Assembly: GCA_016125225.1 (NCBI GenBank)
Contig: WGME01000040.1
Location: 1-56,953 of the forward strand
DNA length: 56,953 nucleotides
Source: a bacterium
GTDB taxonomy: Bacteria; Planctomycetota; Planctomycetia; Planctomycetales; Planctomycetaceae
Direction: 5' to 3'
The notes under the pieces are model-generated. The model had not been told where the DNA came from, ran no database searches, and was given only the letters and a program-made list of their open reading frames with translations. Of the stretch, positions 14,382 through 22,688 are shown piece after piece. Both the position numbers and the translations under genes were made by a program. The first letter of the stretch is position 1, and each line of letters begins with the position of its first letter.

Positions 14382-17373
14382 GGCCTGGAACAAAACGGCG
14401 AAATCGATCAGACGCTCCAAACTCAGGTTTACGCGCGCGCCCATCGAGTACAACGGAAAGCTCTTACCCAAGCCGGACGAATACGAAGGCATGAACCTCG
14501 CTTTCCGCGAGGATTTCTACGAACGCCCGGACGGATCCGATTTTTATGCACACGCCTTCGTCGCGGTGCTTTTCTACATCGTCTTTGGTCTCATGGCGGT
14601 TACCGTGGTCACTACGGTGGTGACTTCGGCCACTATCCCTTTTCTCGCCATAGGCCTCGCGTACCTTCTCGCGCCAGTTGTTCGAACGCGCACGTACATC
14701 GGACTCCACTGGCTTGTAGCCCTCGTGGTTCCGTTCACAGGCCTTATTGCGTTGATGTGGCTTTCCTCCGCCCTCATCATGCGATTCGAGGCCAGCCTCG
14801 TCATCGGTTTGATAGCACTTGTCTGCGCATACATCGTGCCAGGGAATCTATTTCGCTTCTACCGGGAATGGATTTACACCTTTCCACGGTTGCGCTCGGA
14901 GTCCCGGAAGCACGCGCCCGAACTCATCTCCCAGTCCAACATTCCCCTTCTCGCGTTGCTCGTCGCGGAGATCATCTTTCTGCCGCGCGTTTCTCCCTTC
15001 TGGGCTTTTCTTGCCGTGCTGCTCACGCTCTACGGCGCGATTAGCCTGGGGCCTGTTGGCCGCTATTGTGCAGGCGCACCCCTTCAGCGCATGAAACGAG
15101 TTGTCGAGGAGGGCCATCTCTTCTTGACGGAATGCCTCACCTACGGCTCGCGATTTCACATGCCCTTGCCCGGCGTGTGGCAACCAAAACTCAACGCTAC
15201 AATCCGGTCCTCCATGCTTCTCTCGCTGGTGTCGGTCTTTATCCTCCTCTACGCCCTCGCCTTTGCGACTTTCCTGCCCTGGGATATGCCGGGCGTAAAG
15301 CAGGCCCTGTTCAACACCTTCGAGCGAGACGTATACAGCTCAAACACTGCGATGGCCGTCGTCCGCACCTTGGCTCCCGAAGTGCACTGGGCCGGAGTCC
15401 CAGACGAGGAGACAATTGGGAAACTTGCTTGGGACGCGAAAGTCGCCGAGCAAAAGTTCATCACCACCGTGTCACTGGAAGAGAAGGATGATGCTCGCAA
15501 AGATTGGGTTGTCGCCCGCAGGGAATTCGATCAAGCCCGCAGTGTGCAACTCACGGCACTGGCGGACACCCTGCGAACGTCTCCCAACGCCTGGATCATT
15601 ATCGCGCTGACCGGCATCTTCAACGGCCATCTGTCCATGAGCCTCTTGTTCCCGTTGGCCTTCATTCTCGGTTGTACCCTGCCCATTTTAACGCTCCTTG
15701 CCGTCTGCCAGGGTCCCTTGATCGAGCTCCTGGAGCTTCGGGACAAGGTCGAAAACGAAATGGACGCCGATGCGGACATTGATTGGGACTGGTTCGTTTC
15801 TCGACTTCGGACGTCCGAACATCAGGCCCAATCGCCTCTGCCCTCGCTTCGAGCACAGCCGGTTTCTGAGCGAGAGCACCTCTTCTTGGGGCTCGAAGCG
15901 GCGAACGGCTTTCCCGTGCTGCTATCCCGAAAGATTCTTCATCACCACGCCTATATCTCCGGCGGATCGGGTTCGGGCAAGACCTCGCTGGGCGTCCTCT
16001 CGCTCCTGGTCCAGCTCATTCGACCTTGGGCGACATCGGCGAACGGCCAATCACCTCAGCCGGAAAAAGGACCGGCTTCAGCCACCAACGACGTTGAAGC
16101 GCTCCCTCCCATCGTCGTTATCGATCTCAAGGGCGACTATGCGTTGCTGCACACCGTCATGAGTGAGGCCAAGCGCCGCGCGGAAAAGGACGGACGCGCG
16201 TTCACCGATGTATTCCGGTTGTTTAGTTGCGAGAAGGGAGCGGCCACGCACCGCTTTAATCCATTCGGGGACCTCGCGACCGAGGATCGCAGCCTCACAG
16301 ACCTGGCCAATCTCCTTTGCGAAGCATTCGAACTGAACCACGGGCCGGGCTATGGCCGGTCGTTCTTCTCGAAGGTGAACTTCGTCCAACTCCGGCAATT
16401 ATTCGAGAAGGGCAATATCACCGATCTCGGACAATTGAACGAAGCGCTCGCTGAGCTTCCAGGTGAAGAACGCCGTCGCGCGTATGAACTGATCGCCACG
16501 GTTTATGCGCTTCAGGACTGCGAACAACTCGCCATCGACGGCGACAAATCCGAAACGAATGCCATCTCCATGAACCGCGTAATCGAGGATCGTCAGATTG
16601 CCTATTTCTGGCTGCCCGTGGTCGAGACCAGCATGACGGCCCGCGTGGTCGCCAATCTCGCCATCTTCTCCCTGTTCTCCGCAGCCTATCGGCGGCGGCA
16701 ACGGCGCGAACCGACTCATCAAACGTATCTCTTCATCGACGAGTTTCAGAACGTCGCAGGAGCTCAATTTTCCGTCATCCTGGAACAGGCCCGAGAGTGG
16801 GGATTGGCAGCCGTTCTCTCCAACCAATCTATTGCGCAACTCAAGCAGCCCGCGTTCGACCTCCGCAATACCGTGAAACAGAATACCCGCGTTAAATTCT
16901 ATTTCGCCATGGACGACGAACAGGAGATGCAATCCTTTTCCGCCCGATCGGGCGACGAACTCGCGTATCTGCGTTCGGGATTCTACGCGCCCACGCTGGA
17001 TGAGGAACCGGACCTGCCCATGTTCGAGCAATGGTCGCACCGGCTAAAACCTCGAGTAACAACCAACGACATTCTCAAGATCACGGATCATCCGCTTCAG
17101 GCGTACATGGAATTACGCCAGGGCGACGGGTACACCCAGTTCGCCGGAGCCCACGTGCCCATTCAAATGTTCTACCCTCTCTCTCAAGAGCAATACACCG
17201 AACGCTCGCAGACAGCGCCATGGCCCTCAGCGGAGGAGCTCGGCGTCGAAAAAGTCATCGTCGCAAAAAAAGGCCGGGAAGAAATCGATAAGAAGATCAC
17301 GGACGAACTTGCACATGTGCAAACGGTGTTCGAGGAGCTTTACGCCCAGAACCCGCATTTAAAGAAATCATAA
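14374..17373 (+). CDS. TraD/VirD4-type coupling ATPase (type IV coupling protein-like)
   Basis: The 999-residue protein has hydrophobic helices near residues 65-160 and 185-235, with further membrane segments near 275-295 and 415-450. A cytoplasmic AAA+ domain follows: Walker A GGSGSGKTS near residue 529, 'IVVIDLKGDYALL' after it, and Walker B 'YLFIDEFQNVAG' near 786. A TraG/TraD-like 'EWGLAAVLSNQSIAQL' segment comes next. Coupling proteins deliver relaxase-DNA complexes to a transfer channel. It is longer than typical coupling proteins, mainly from extra N-terminal membrane segments. A palindrome copy (15806-15819) lies just before the ATPase domain. No relaxase or other type IV secretion gene was found. 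Confidence 0.85.
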   Translation: MDRAWNKTAKSIRRSKLRFTRAPIEYNGKLLPKPDEYEGMNLAFREDFYERPDGSDFYAHAFVAVLFYIVFGLMAVTVVTTVVTSATIPFLAIGLAYLLAPVVRTRTYIGLHWLVALVVPFTGLIALMWLSSALIMRFEASLVIGLIALVCAYIVPGNLFRFYREWIYTFPRLRSESRKHAPELISQSNIPLLALLVAEIIFLPRVSPFWAFLAVLLTLYGAISLGPVGRYCAGAPLQRMKRVVEEGHLFLTECLTYGSRFHMPLPGVWQPKLNATIRSSMLLSLVSVFILLYALAFATFLPWDMPGVKQALFNTFERDVYSSNTAMAVVRTLAPEVHWAGVPDEETIGKLAWDAKVAEQKFITTVSLEEKDDARKDWVVARREFDQARSVQLTALADTLRTSPNAWIIIALTGIFNGHLSMSLLFPLAFILGCTLPILTLLAVCQGPLIELLELRDKVENEMDADADIDWDWFVSRLRTSEHQAQSPLPSLRAQPVSEREHLFLGLEAANGFPVLLSRKILHHHAYISGGSGSGKTSLGVLSLLVQLIRPWATSANGQSPQPEKGPASATNDVEALPPIVVIDLKGDYALLHTVMSEAKRRAEKDGRAFTDVFRLFSCEKGAATHRFNPFGDLATEDRSLTDLANLLCEAFELNHGPGYGRSFFSKVNFVQLRQLFEKGNITDLGQLNEALAELPGEERRRAYELIATVYALQDCEQLAIDGDKSETNAISMNRVIEDRQIAYFWLPVVETSMTARVVANLAIFSLFSAAYRRRQRREPTHQTYLFIDEFQNVAGAQFSVILEQAREWGLAAVLSNQSIAQLKQPAFDLRNTVKQNTRVKFYFAMDDEQEMQSFSARSGDELAYLRSGFYAPTLDEEPDLPMFEQWSHRLKPRVTTNDILKITDHPLQAYMELRQGDGYTQFAGAHVPIQMFYPLSQEQYTERSQTAPWPSAEELGVEKVIVAKKGREEIDKKITDELAHVQTVFEELYAQNPHLKKS
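15806..15819. repeat. Dispersed palindrome copy 5 (inside the coupling ATPase gene)
   Basis: TTCGGACGTCCGAA, 14 bp, perfect; CTTCGG precedes the centre but the right flank has diverged. It is again read as LRTSE, in the linker between the membrane and ATPase domains. Confidence 0.7.
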
Positions 17374-17441
17374 TTTGAAAACGCAATTGCGTATACCGCG
17401 CGAGCCGTAGCCCTGCGGCCGCAGCCCTGGAAGGAGATCGC

Positions 17442-18662
17442 ATGAAACTCAATACGAACGTCGCAATTATTGCGGCGGCCGGAATCCTCGTTGTAGGCGC
17501 ACTACTCTTTAAGTTAATGGATTCTCCCGGTCCTCCCGCACCCTCTATGCCCGTTATGTCTCGGCCTGCCGATTTGCAGACGCGCACGGAAATCACACCC
17601 TCCGGTCCGATGAGTCCTACCGTGTTTGATGAGGCCGGTGTGCAAAACGCGCAACAGGAAGTTCTCGCGGCGTCACGTGCGCGATATCAGCGCATTGAGC
17701 AACGCGGCCTCGTGGTTCGCCAAAGTATTGATGAACTCCGGCGCTTGCACAACACATGGCAGGAAACGATCACGGGGCTGCTCACAAATGATGATGGCCG
17801 CTATCTGGCCCGCACCACCGAAAACGCAGTTTCTTTCCGGAGCTTGTACAATCGCGTCGTGCCACTCAACATAACGGAAATCGTTGGATTCGAGGAAAGG
17901 CTCAACACGATTCTCGACCCCGTTCAACGTGCTTTGGATTCGGATTCGACGGTCAGCCCTCCGAAGGAAGAAGTCGAGCAGAGCCTCACGGACCTGGACA
18001 CCGAAGTGAACAAAGCGATTCGTCCTTACCGGGAAAACATCGATGCAATCAATGCCTTCCTGTCCGCGGCGAAACAATCGGGGATCCAGGGAGAAGAGAC
18101 ACTCGAAGTGGTGATGAGCCGCTTGGAAACGGTCGAGCAAGGTCAACGGGTGGCAATGATCGAGGATGCCCGTCAGATTGCCGAAGCTGAGGCCACGGCT
18201 GCGCTACAGCGTCAGGAGCAAGACCTTGTAGCCGCAAGAACCGATGCCCTGCTAGGCCGAAGCCAGGCCGAGGAAGCTGAAATCCGCGCCCAGGCCGAGG
18301 TCGAGCGACTGAAGGCCTTGGCGCAGAACGCCGAAGTGCAGGCAGCCCTCGCCCCTTTTATCACCAAGGCAACCATGCGGCCGCGCACGACACGGAACGG
18401 CACGGCCAAGCCCATGGTCCGATGGGAAACGGCTCAGATTCCAGAACCCTTCTCCTATGCGGCCATTTCCGTTTTCGGTGCCTTGGAGCCAACGGAAAAA
18501 GGACGCGAGCGACTTGTTCTGCTGGCCACGGATGCATCCAATCCCCGGCCATCATGGGCCAGGCCAGTGTCCCCGGCAGATTGGCAACGTATTGATCAGA
18601 TTCAGAAATACCTCATCGAACTCGGTCCCACACTGATCGAATTGGGCTACCTGAAGCCCTAA
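17442..18662 (+). CDS. Membrane-anchored coiled-coil protein of the transfer-like operon
   Basis: The 406-residue protein has one N-terminal transmembrane helix (about residues 7-26, 'VAIIAAAGILVVGALLFKLM'), a Pro-rich linker, and long Gln/Glu/Ala-rich helices (about 70-310) that should form coiled coils. An 'EAEATAALQRQEQDLVAARTDALLGRSQ' stretch is followed by a compact C-terminal domain. AAGGAG lies nine bases before the ATG. It follows the coupling ATPase by 68 bases and ends at a very strong terminator, so it is the last gene of the operon. A scaffold or channel role is inferred from layout only. Confidence 0.65.
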   Translation: MKLNTNVAIIAAAGILVVGALLFKLMDSPGPPAPSMPVMSRPADLQTRTEITPSGPMSPTVFDEAGVQNAQQEVLAASRARYQRIEQRGLVVRQSIDELRRLHNTWQETITGLLTNDDGRYLARTTENAVSFRSLYNRVVPLNITEIVGFEERLNTILDPVQRALDSDSTVSPPKEEVEQSLTDLDTEVNKAIRPYRENIDAINAFLSAAKQSGIQGEETLEVVMSRLETVEQGQRVAMIEDARQIAEAEATAALQRQEQDLVAARTDALLGRSQAEEAEIRAQAEVERLKALAQNAEVQAALAPFITKATMRPRTTRNGTAKPMVRWETAQIPEPFSYAAISVFGALEPTEKGRERLVLLATDASNPRPSWARPVSPADWQRIDQIQKYLIELGPTLIELGYLKP

Positions 18663-18751
18663 CAAAAAAAGTTGCACGCTTAACGCTACACCTCCATCGG
18701 TTCAGGCATAACAGTCTTGAAACCTTATTTGTGTCTATAGGAAACCAGCCT

Positions 18752-18790
18752 GCGGGCGGGGAGATTGCGAACCTCCCCGCCCGCTTTTTT
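18752..18790 (+). terminator. Very strong terminator closing the transfer-like operon
   Basis: A perfect 12-bp stem (GCGGGCGGGGAG with CTCCCCGCCCGC, nine-base loop) is followed by TTTTTT. Confidence 0.93.
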
Positions 18791-18794
18791 GTAC

Positions 18795-19010
18795 GGGCCG
18801 CTTACCGAGGCTTCCGTTGTCGCCTCCGAAAGCGCCGACCCTCACAGTAAGGCTTCCGATGCCCCTGCGGTCCATCCGAAGCCCCAAGAGACCCCTCGGA
18901 CTCGGAACCGATCCGGTGAACGGGGAAGCTGCGCACCCACCGCCCCGGCCATCGTGCGTCGGGCCATGGCTTCGTGAGACCCGACGACGACGGCCGAGAC
19001 GGTAGACAAT
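18795..19010 (+). repeat. Structured cassette repeat, copy A
   Basis: Begins right after the terminator. Hairpin 1 has inner arms GAGGC and GCCTC, where copies B and C have GTGGC and GCCAC. Hairpin 2 has arms GGCTTC and GAAGCC, where the others have GGCCTC and GAGGCC. Both are compensatory changes that keep pairing. A block CGGAACCGATCCGGT and a later CGACGACGACGG segment match copy C (about 23835 and 24000). Confidence 0.75.
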
Positions 19011-19192
19011 CCGCCCGGGTACTGGCATGACAAATGTCACGCCGGGACCGTCTCAACGCATAACCCCCCCTGTAATCGTTCTTTTTCAACTTCATTTCGG
19101 GTAGACGGGATAACCCCGTCTCTCATCTATATGGGAGACCGGTGGTGCAACCAGGTTTTTTCAAGAGGTTAACAACGAATGGAGGCATTCAA

Positions 19193-20218
19193 ATGCAACA
19201 TCTAACACGTGCTCATGACGAACTGTTTCGGCGAACGCCGGACGAACGGTACCCCTCCCTCGATGCGCTTTGGCGTCATTGTCAGGAGGAAAAGGAGAAA
19301 TCGGTCGAACAGTGGCAGCCCCCTGCCCTGATCCATCCGGAAATCAATGAGGGAGTCCTTACGCTCCGACTCGACCAGGACGGTACCTACCGACTGAACG
19401 ACTGGAGTTTTTCCCAGGTCTGTCAGTTGGCCAGGGTCAGCAAGGATACCGTCAACAAACTGCGGCCCAGGACCGCGACCGAAGTGCTCACGGAAACGTT
19501 TCCGGGAGGCACTCGGCCCATACAGGTACTCACCCAAGGGGACGGCGTGCGCTCCATCCATGGGGCAAGCTACACGCGGCTCTACAATGCGGACCTGTTG
19601 TCCATGCTCCAGGAATTCGCCACAGACTTCCAGCCGCCTCAAGAGGCGATGGGTGGCGGTACGGGGCTCTACTGCGGAGAACAGGACATGTTCTGTTTTC
19701 TCATCGATCCCACGGGATGGGCGGAGATCGAGGGCGAGGCCTTCGCTCCCGGCTTCTTCCTGTGGAACTCGGAGGTTGGCAAGCGTTCCGTGGGTATCCA
19801 GACTTTTTGGTTTCAGGCCGTGTGCCAGAACCACATCGTCTGGGACGCCGTGGAAGTCGTCGAGTTCACGCGAAAGCACACGGCGAAGGTCTACGATTCC
19901 ATGGACGAGATCCGCCGGATCATTGAACAGCTTGTCGAGAGGCGCGATGCGCGGCGCGACGGCTTCATGAACGTGATCCGGAAAGCCATGCAGGAGCGCC
20001 TTGGCGCGGACGCCGACGAGGTGCTCAAAGCTCTCGTCAAGCACGGCATACCCCGAGGCGTTGGACACGAGGCAACCGAGATTGCCAAGCAGCACGGACG
20101 ATTCACCATCTTTGCGTTGGTGGATGCGCTCACACGGATCTCCGGCAAACTCCAAAACGCCGGTGACCGTACGGAAATCGATGTGAAAGCGGCCAGCCTT
20201 CTCGCGTTGGCCGCGTAA
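19193..20218 (+). CDS. DUF932-like plasmid/phage protein
   Basis: The 341-residue protein has the pattern of the DUF932/'phage/plasmid-like protein' family: 'LNDWSFSQVCQLARVSKDTVNKL', 'VRSIHGASYTRLYNADLLSML', 'GLYCGEQDMFCFLIDP', 'GFFLWNSEVGKRSVGIQTFWFQAVCQNHIVW'. Members are common on mobile elements, often near antirestriction or replication genes, and lack a settled function. The ATG at 19193 has GGAGG eight bases upstream, preferred to an upstream GTG at 19142. The small paralogous gene at 20244 follows 25 bases later. A helical C-terminal region (about 240-341) is outside the conserved core. Confidence 0.8.
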   Translation: MQHLTRAHDELFRRTPDERYPSLDALWRHCQEEKEKSVEQWQPPALIHPEINEGVLTLRLDQDGTYRLNDWSFSQVCQLARVSKDTVNKLRPRTATEVLTETFPGGTRPIQVLTQGDGVRSIHGASYTRLYNADLLSMLQEFATDFQPPQEAMGGGTGLYCGEQDMFCFLIDPTGWAEIEGEAFAPGFFLWNSEVGKRSVGIQTFWFQAVCQNHIVWDAVEVVEFTRKHTAKVYDSMDEIRRIIEQLVERRDARRDGFMNVIRKAMQERLGADADEVLKALVKHGIPRGVGHEATEIAKQHGRFTIFALVDALTRISGKLQNAGDRTEIDVKAASLLALAA

Positions 20219-20243
20219 CCCATTCAAAAAGGAGGTTATCGAT

Positions 20244-20498
20244 ATGGCAAAGAAGACGGAGAACAACAAACCGATCAACGAAGTTCGGATGGGAACTATC
20301 AAGGCCGCCATTTGGCAGAATGAAGCCAAGAACGGCCACCGGTACAACGTCCGGATCACCAGACTGTACAAAGATGGTGATGAGTGGAAAACGTCGGACT
20401 CTTTCGGCCGGGACGAACTCCCCCTGGTCGCGAAAGTCGCAGACATGGCCCACTCCTGGATCTTTCAGCACACGCAAAAGCCGGACGATTCGGAGTAA
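20244..20498 (+). CDS. Small conserved protein, paralogue of the 11006-11242 product
   Basis: The 84-residue protein 'KINEVRMGTIKAAIWQNEA'-like start (residues 10-28 read INEVRMGTIKAAIWQNEA) and 'RLYKDGDEWKTSDSFGRDELPLVAKVADMAHSWIF' core match the protein at 11006 closely. An ideal AAAGGAGG precedes the ATG, and a terminator hairpin follows 25 bases after the stop. It sits directly after the DUF932-like gene, so the two probably form one operon. Function is unknown; the duplicate suggests dosage or partner specificity. Confidence 0.78.
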   Translation: MAKKTENNKPINEVRMGTIKAAIWQNEAKNGHRYNVRITRLYKDGDEWKTSDSFGRDELPLVAKVADMAHSWIFQHTQKPDDSE

Positions 20499-20523
20499 TC
20501 CCACTCCCCCATGTCACAAGGTT

Positions 20524-20548
20524 GAGACCCGCGCACCACCGGGTCTCC
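20524..20548 (+). terminator. Terminator-like hairpin after the DUF932 operon
   Basis: GAGACCC, GCGCACCACC, GGGTCTC. A sister hairpin at 21812-21836 has GAGGCCC and GGGCCTC with an almost identical loop, a compensatory change. T-residues are few here, but the sister copy has a full T-run. Confidence 0.6.
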
Positions 20549-20596
20549 CCACCTTCTGCCCCACCCTGTCTGCCTCAACACACACCGTTAAACCGC

Positions 20597-20634
20597 TTGC
20601 GCTTGTCCCTAATAATGGGTATAATTCGGGACAA
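20597..20634 (+). promoter_or_regulatory. Promoter and operator of the truncated abiEi copy
   Basis: TTGCGC (20597-20602), 17 bases, TATAAT (20620-20625). An inverted repeat TTGTCCC...GGGACAA straddles the -10 element. The same arrangement precedes the intact abiEi at 22014-22050, so the AbiEi repressor could bind both. Confidence 0.75.
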
Positions 20635-20651
20635 GAAAACGGATAAATCTC

Positions 20652-21080
20652 ATGCAAACGACCGAGAAGCGCATACTCGCGAGAATTCAGGGATCGGGAA
20701 AAGGCAGCGCCTTTACGATCAAGGATTTTCTCGATCTCGCGAATTACGAAGCGGCAAAAAAAAGCCTGATGAGGCTGGCCAATGCCGGGACGCTCCGCCG
20801 TACGCTGCGCGGCGTCTACGATTACCCCGCATACAGCCCCGTGCGCAAGGGTCCGGCCAGCCCAGACCCGGATGCCATCGCCCGCGCTATCGCCCGCGCC
20901 CACGGTTGGACGCTGATCCCAACGGGAGAATCCGCGCTGAACTTGTTGGGTCTGTCGACGCAGATTCCCGCCCAATGGCAGTACCTCAGTGACGGCCCGA
21001 CCAAGCGCTACGACTGGGAAGGTGGCAGCATCTCCCTGACTGCGCCAACTTGGAGAACAATGCCCGTGCCCGAGCCATGA
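20652..21080 (+). pseudogene. Truncated abiEi-like antitoxin (DUF6088), fused to foreign sequence
   Basis: The first about 128 residues match the intact antitoxin at 22053 closely, including 'DFLDLANYEAAKKSLMRLANAG' (winged helix) and 'PVRKGPASP' plus 'LIPTGE' and 'GLSTQ'. After 'DWEGGSI' homology stops (about 21035) and 14 unrelated residues precede the stop. The C-terminal domain is missing. It keeps its own promoter and operator, so it could still make a DNA-binding fragment. The sequence after the break is a relic of a MukB-like gene. A deletion joining two defence-type genes is the simplest history. Confidence 0.78.
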
Positions 21081-21715
21081 TGGCTGAGGAGGTCAGGAAA
21101 CTCGAGTTCGTCGAGATCGATCTCCCTCGCGCCGAGGAAGATTTCGCGTCGCTTCAAAAGCAGTTGGCCTCACTATTGGACCCTGGTTCCGACACGGCGG
21201 TGGCAAAGCGGGAGCTCGACGGCGCTCGGAAAGAACTGGATACAGCACGGGCGAAATCTGAGAAGTTGAGCGAATCACTCGGCGGCCTGAAGACAGAACT
21301 CACCACGGCGGAGGAGGGTCTCGATAGGGCACGAGAGCGGCTTGGCGCTGAAGTGACCGACCCAACTGCTGAAACAGGTCGAGAACGAGGTTACCGAGAT
21401 CGAGGAGCGCGTTGGCGATCTGAACAAGACACTGATGCGCGTGAATTTCCGTGGAGACCAGTATCTTCAATTGCGCCCGCGTCGGGTCGGCCACGAGTCT
21501 CTACGCACACTAGAGCGGGCCCAGCGAAAATTACGCTCAGCGGCGCTCAACGACAATGATGATGACGGAGAGGCCCACTACCGGGCGCTTGAGGAAGTCA
21601 TACGCCTCTTGCGCGAGGCTGTGGAGAGTCGGCGAACCCTTGGCGCGCAGGCTTTGCTTGATCCTCGGTATCGGCTGAATTTTTTTGTCGTGGAGGTGGA
21701 CCGTGCGACGGGACG
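21050..21715 (+). pseudogene. Fragment of a JetC/MukB-like coiled-coil ATPase (Wadjet type), frameshifted
   Basis: Two reading frames joined by a shift near 21350-21365 together encode a coiled-coil segment ('RELDGARKELDTARAKSEKL') and then 'LLKQVENEVTEIEERVGDLNK' and 'MRVNFRGDQYLQLRPRR'. It ends 'LLDPRYRLNFFVVEVDRATG', the sequence that precedes the Walker B region in JetC/MksF-like proteins. Both ends are missing: the 5' side is fused to the abiEi fragment and the 3' side degenerates before the signature and Walker B motifs. It cannot be functional. Family assignment rests on the 'LLDPRYRL...VDRATG' block and is moderately sure. Confidence 0.6.
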
Positions 21716-21811
21716 TGAATCAGGTCATGGCCCACGCTTGGATATTTTCCAGCGCGAACCGCCAAGCCGCCAACGCGGCCGCGGAGGAACACAGTCACGT
21801 GTGAGGTTTTC

Positions 21812-21850
21812 GAGGCCCATTGCACCACCGGGCCTCCCCTCCTTTTTTTG
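21812..21850 (+). terminator. Terminator upstream of cassette repeat B
   Basis: GAGGCCC, 11-base loop, GGGCCTC, then CCCTCCTTTTTTT. The loop sequence GCACCACC is shared with the hairpin at 20524. Confidence 0.75.
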
Positions 21851-21871
21851 CACGTCCAATTACACACGCTC

Positions 21872-21966
21872 ATGGGGCCGCTTACCGTGGCTTCCGTTGT
21901 CGCCACCGAAAGCGGCCAGGGGGCATTCTGGGCCTCCGATGACCCTGTCGGGCCATCCGAGGCCGG
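21872..21966 (+). repeat. Structured cassette repeat, copy B
   Basis: About 95 bases nearly identical to the start of copy C at 23694. Hairpin 1 pairs GGCCGCTT with AAGCGGCC around an inner GTGGC/GCCAC helix; hairpin 2 pairs GGCCTC with GAGGCC. It ends just before the abiE promoter. With copy C it flanks the intact abiE operon as direct repeats. Confidence 0.82.
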
Positions 21967-22013
21967 AACGGCATTCATCCATTTCACTGATACATCGTCT
22001 CCGGCTTGACCCC

Positions 22014-22050
22014 TTGCGTATGTCCCGAAAAGATAGTATAATTCGGGACG
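22014..22050 (+). promoter_or_regulatory. abiE promoter and operator
   Basis: TTGCGT (22014-22019), 17 bases, TATAAT (22037-22042), with an inverted repeat TGTCCCGAA...TTCGGGAC spanning the -10 region. The predicted transcription start is only a few bases before the ATG at 22053, so the mRNA would be nearly leaderless. AbiEi antitoxins repress their own operons through inverted repeats in the promoter, which fits. Confidence 0.78.
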
Positions 22051-22052
22051 AG

Positions 22053-22688
22053 ATGGCCGGTACCAAATCCATACACTCCACCGAATCGCGCATCCTCGAA
22101 CGCATCGCCGCCGAGGAATACACCGCCTTTACCGCCAAGGACTTCCTCGACCTCGCCAGCTATGAAGCCGCAAAAAAAGCCTTGCAGCGCCTCGCAAACA
22201 CGGGGAAGATTCGACGTATTTTACGCGGAGTTTACGAATTTCCGTCTTACAGTCCCGTCCGGAAGGGGCCTGCCAGTCCCAATCCCGACGCCATCGCGCG
22301 CGCCATCGCGCGCGCCTACGGATGGACGCTCATTCCAACCGGAGAAACAGCCCTTAATGTGCTTGGCCTGTCCACGCAGGTACCCGCCCAGTGGCAGTAC
22401 CTCAGCGACGGACCCACGAAGTCCTACGACTGGGACGGCGGCAGCATTCATCTAAAACACCGCGCCAACAAAGAAATGGCCGGCCTCTCCCCCACGACCG
22501 CTCTCGTCGTGCAAGCGCTTAAAACCTTGGGCGAATCGCGCGTGAACGAACAGACGCTCGTCACACTGCGTGCAAAGCTGAGCCGCCCAGACCGGGAACA
22601 GGCCTTGCGCGAAGCCCGATACACCACTACCTGGATCTTTGAAGCCATCAAGCGTCTTGCCCCTAAGGAATCCGCGCGCCATGCGTAG
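22053..22688 (+). CDS. abiEi: AbiEi-like antitoxin (DUF6088), autorepressor
   Basis: The 211-residue protein has an N-terminal winged helix ('YTAFTAKDFLDLASYEAAKKAL', 'LANTGKIRRILRGVYEFP') and a C-terminal antitoxin domain containing 'LIPTGETALNVLGLSTQVPAQ' and 'SYDWDGGSIHLKHRA', typical of DUF6088/AbiEi proteins. In AbiE systems the antitoxin acts by repressing transcription and by countering toxin activity without forming a stable complex. The gene overlaps the toxin by eight bases and is preceded by a promoter whose -10 lies within an inverted repeat. A truncated sister copy with the same promoter lies 1.4 kb upstream. Confidence 0.88.
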   Translation: MAGTKSIHSTESRILERIAAEEYTAFTAKDFLDLASYEAAKKALQRLANTGKIRRILRGVYEFPSYSPVRKGPASPNPDAIARAIARAYGWTLIPTGETALNVLGLSTQVPAQWQYLSDGPTKSYDWDGGSIHLKHRANKEMAGLSPTTALVVQALKTLGESRVNEQTLVTLRAKLSRPDREQALREARYTTTWIFEAIKRLAPKESARHA

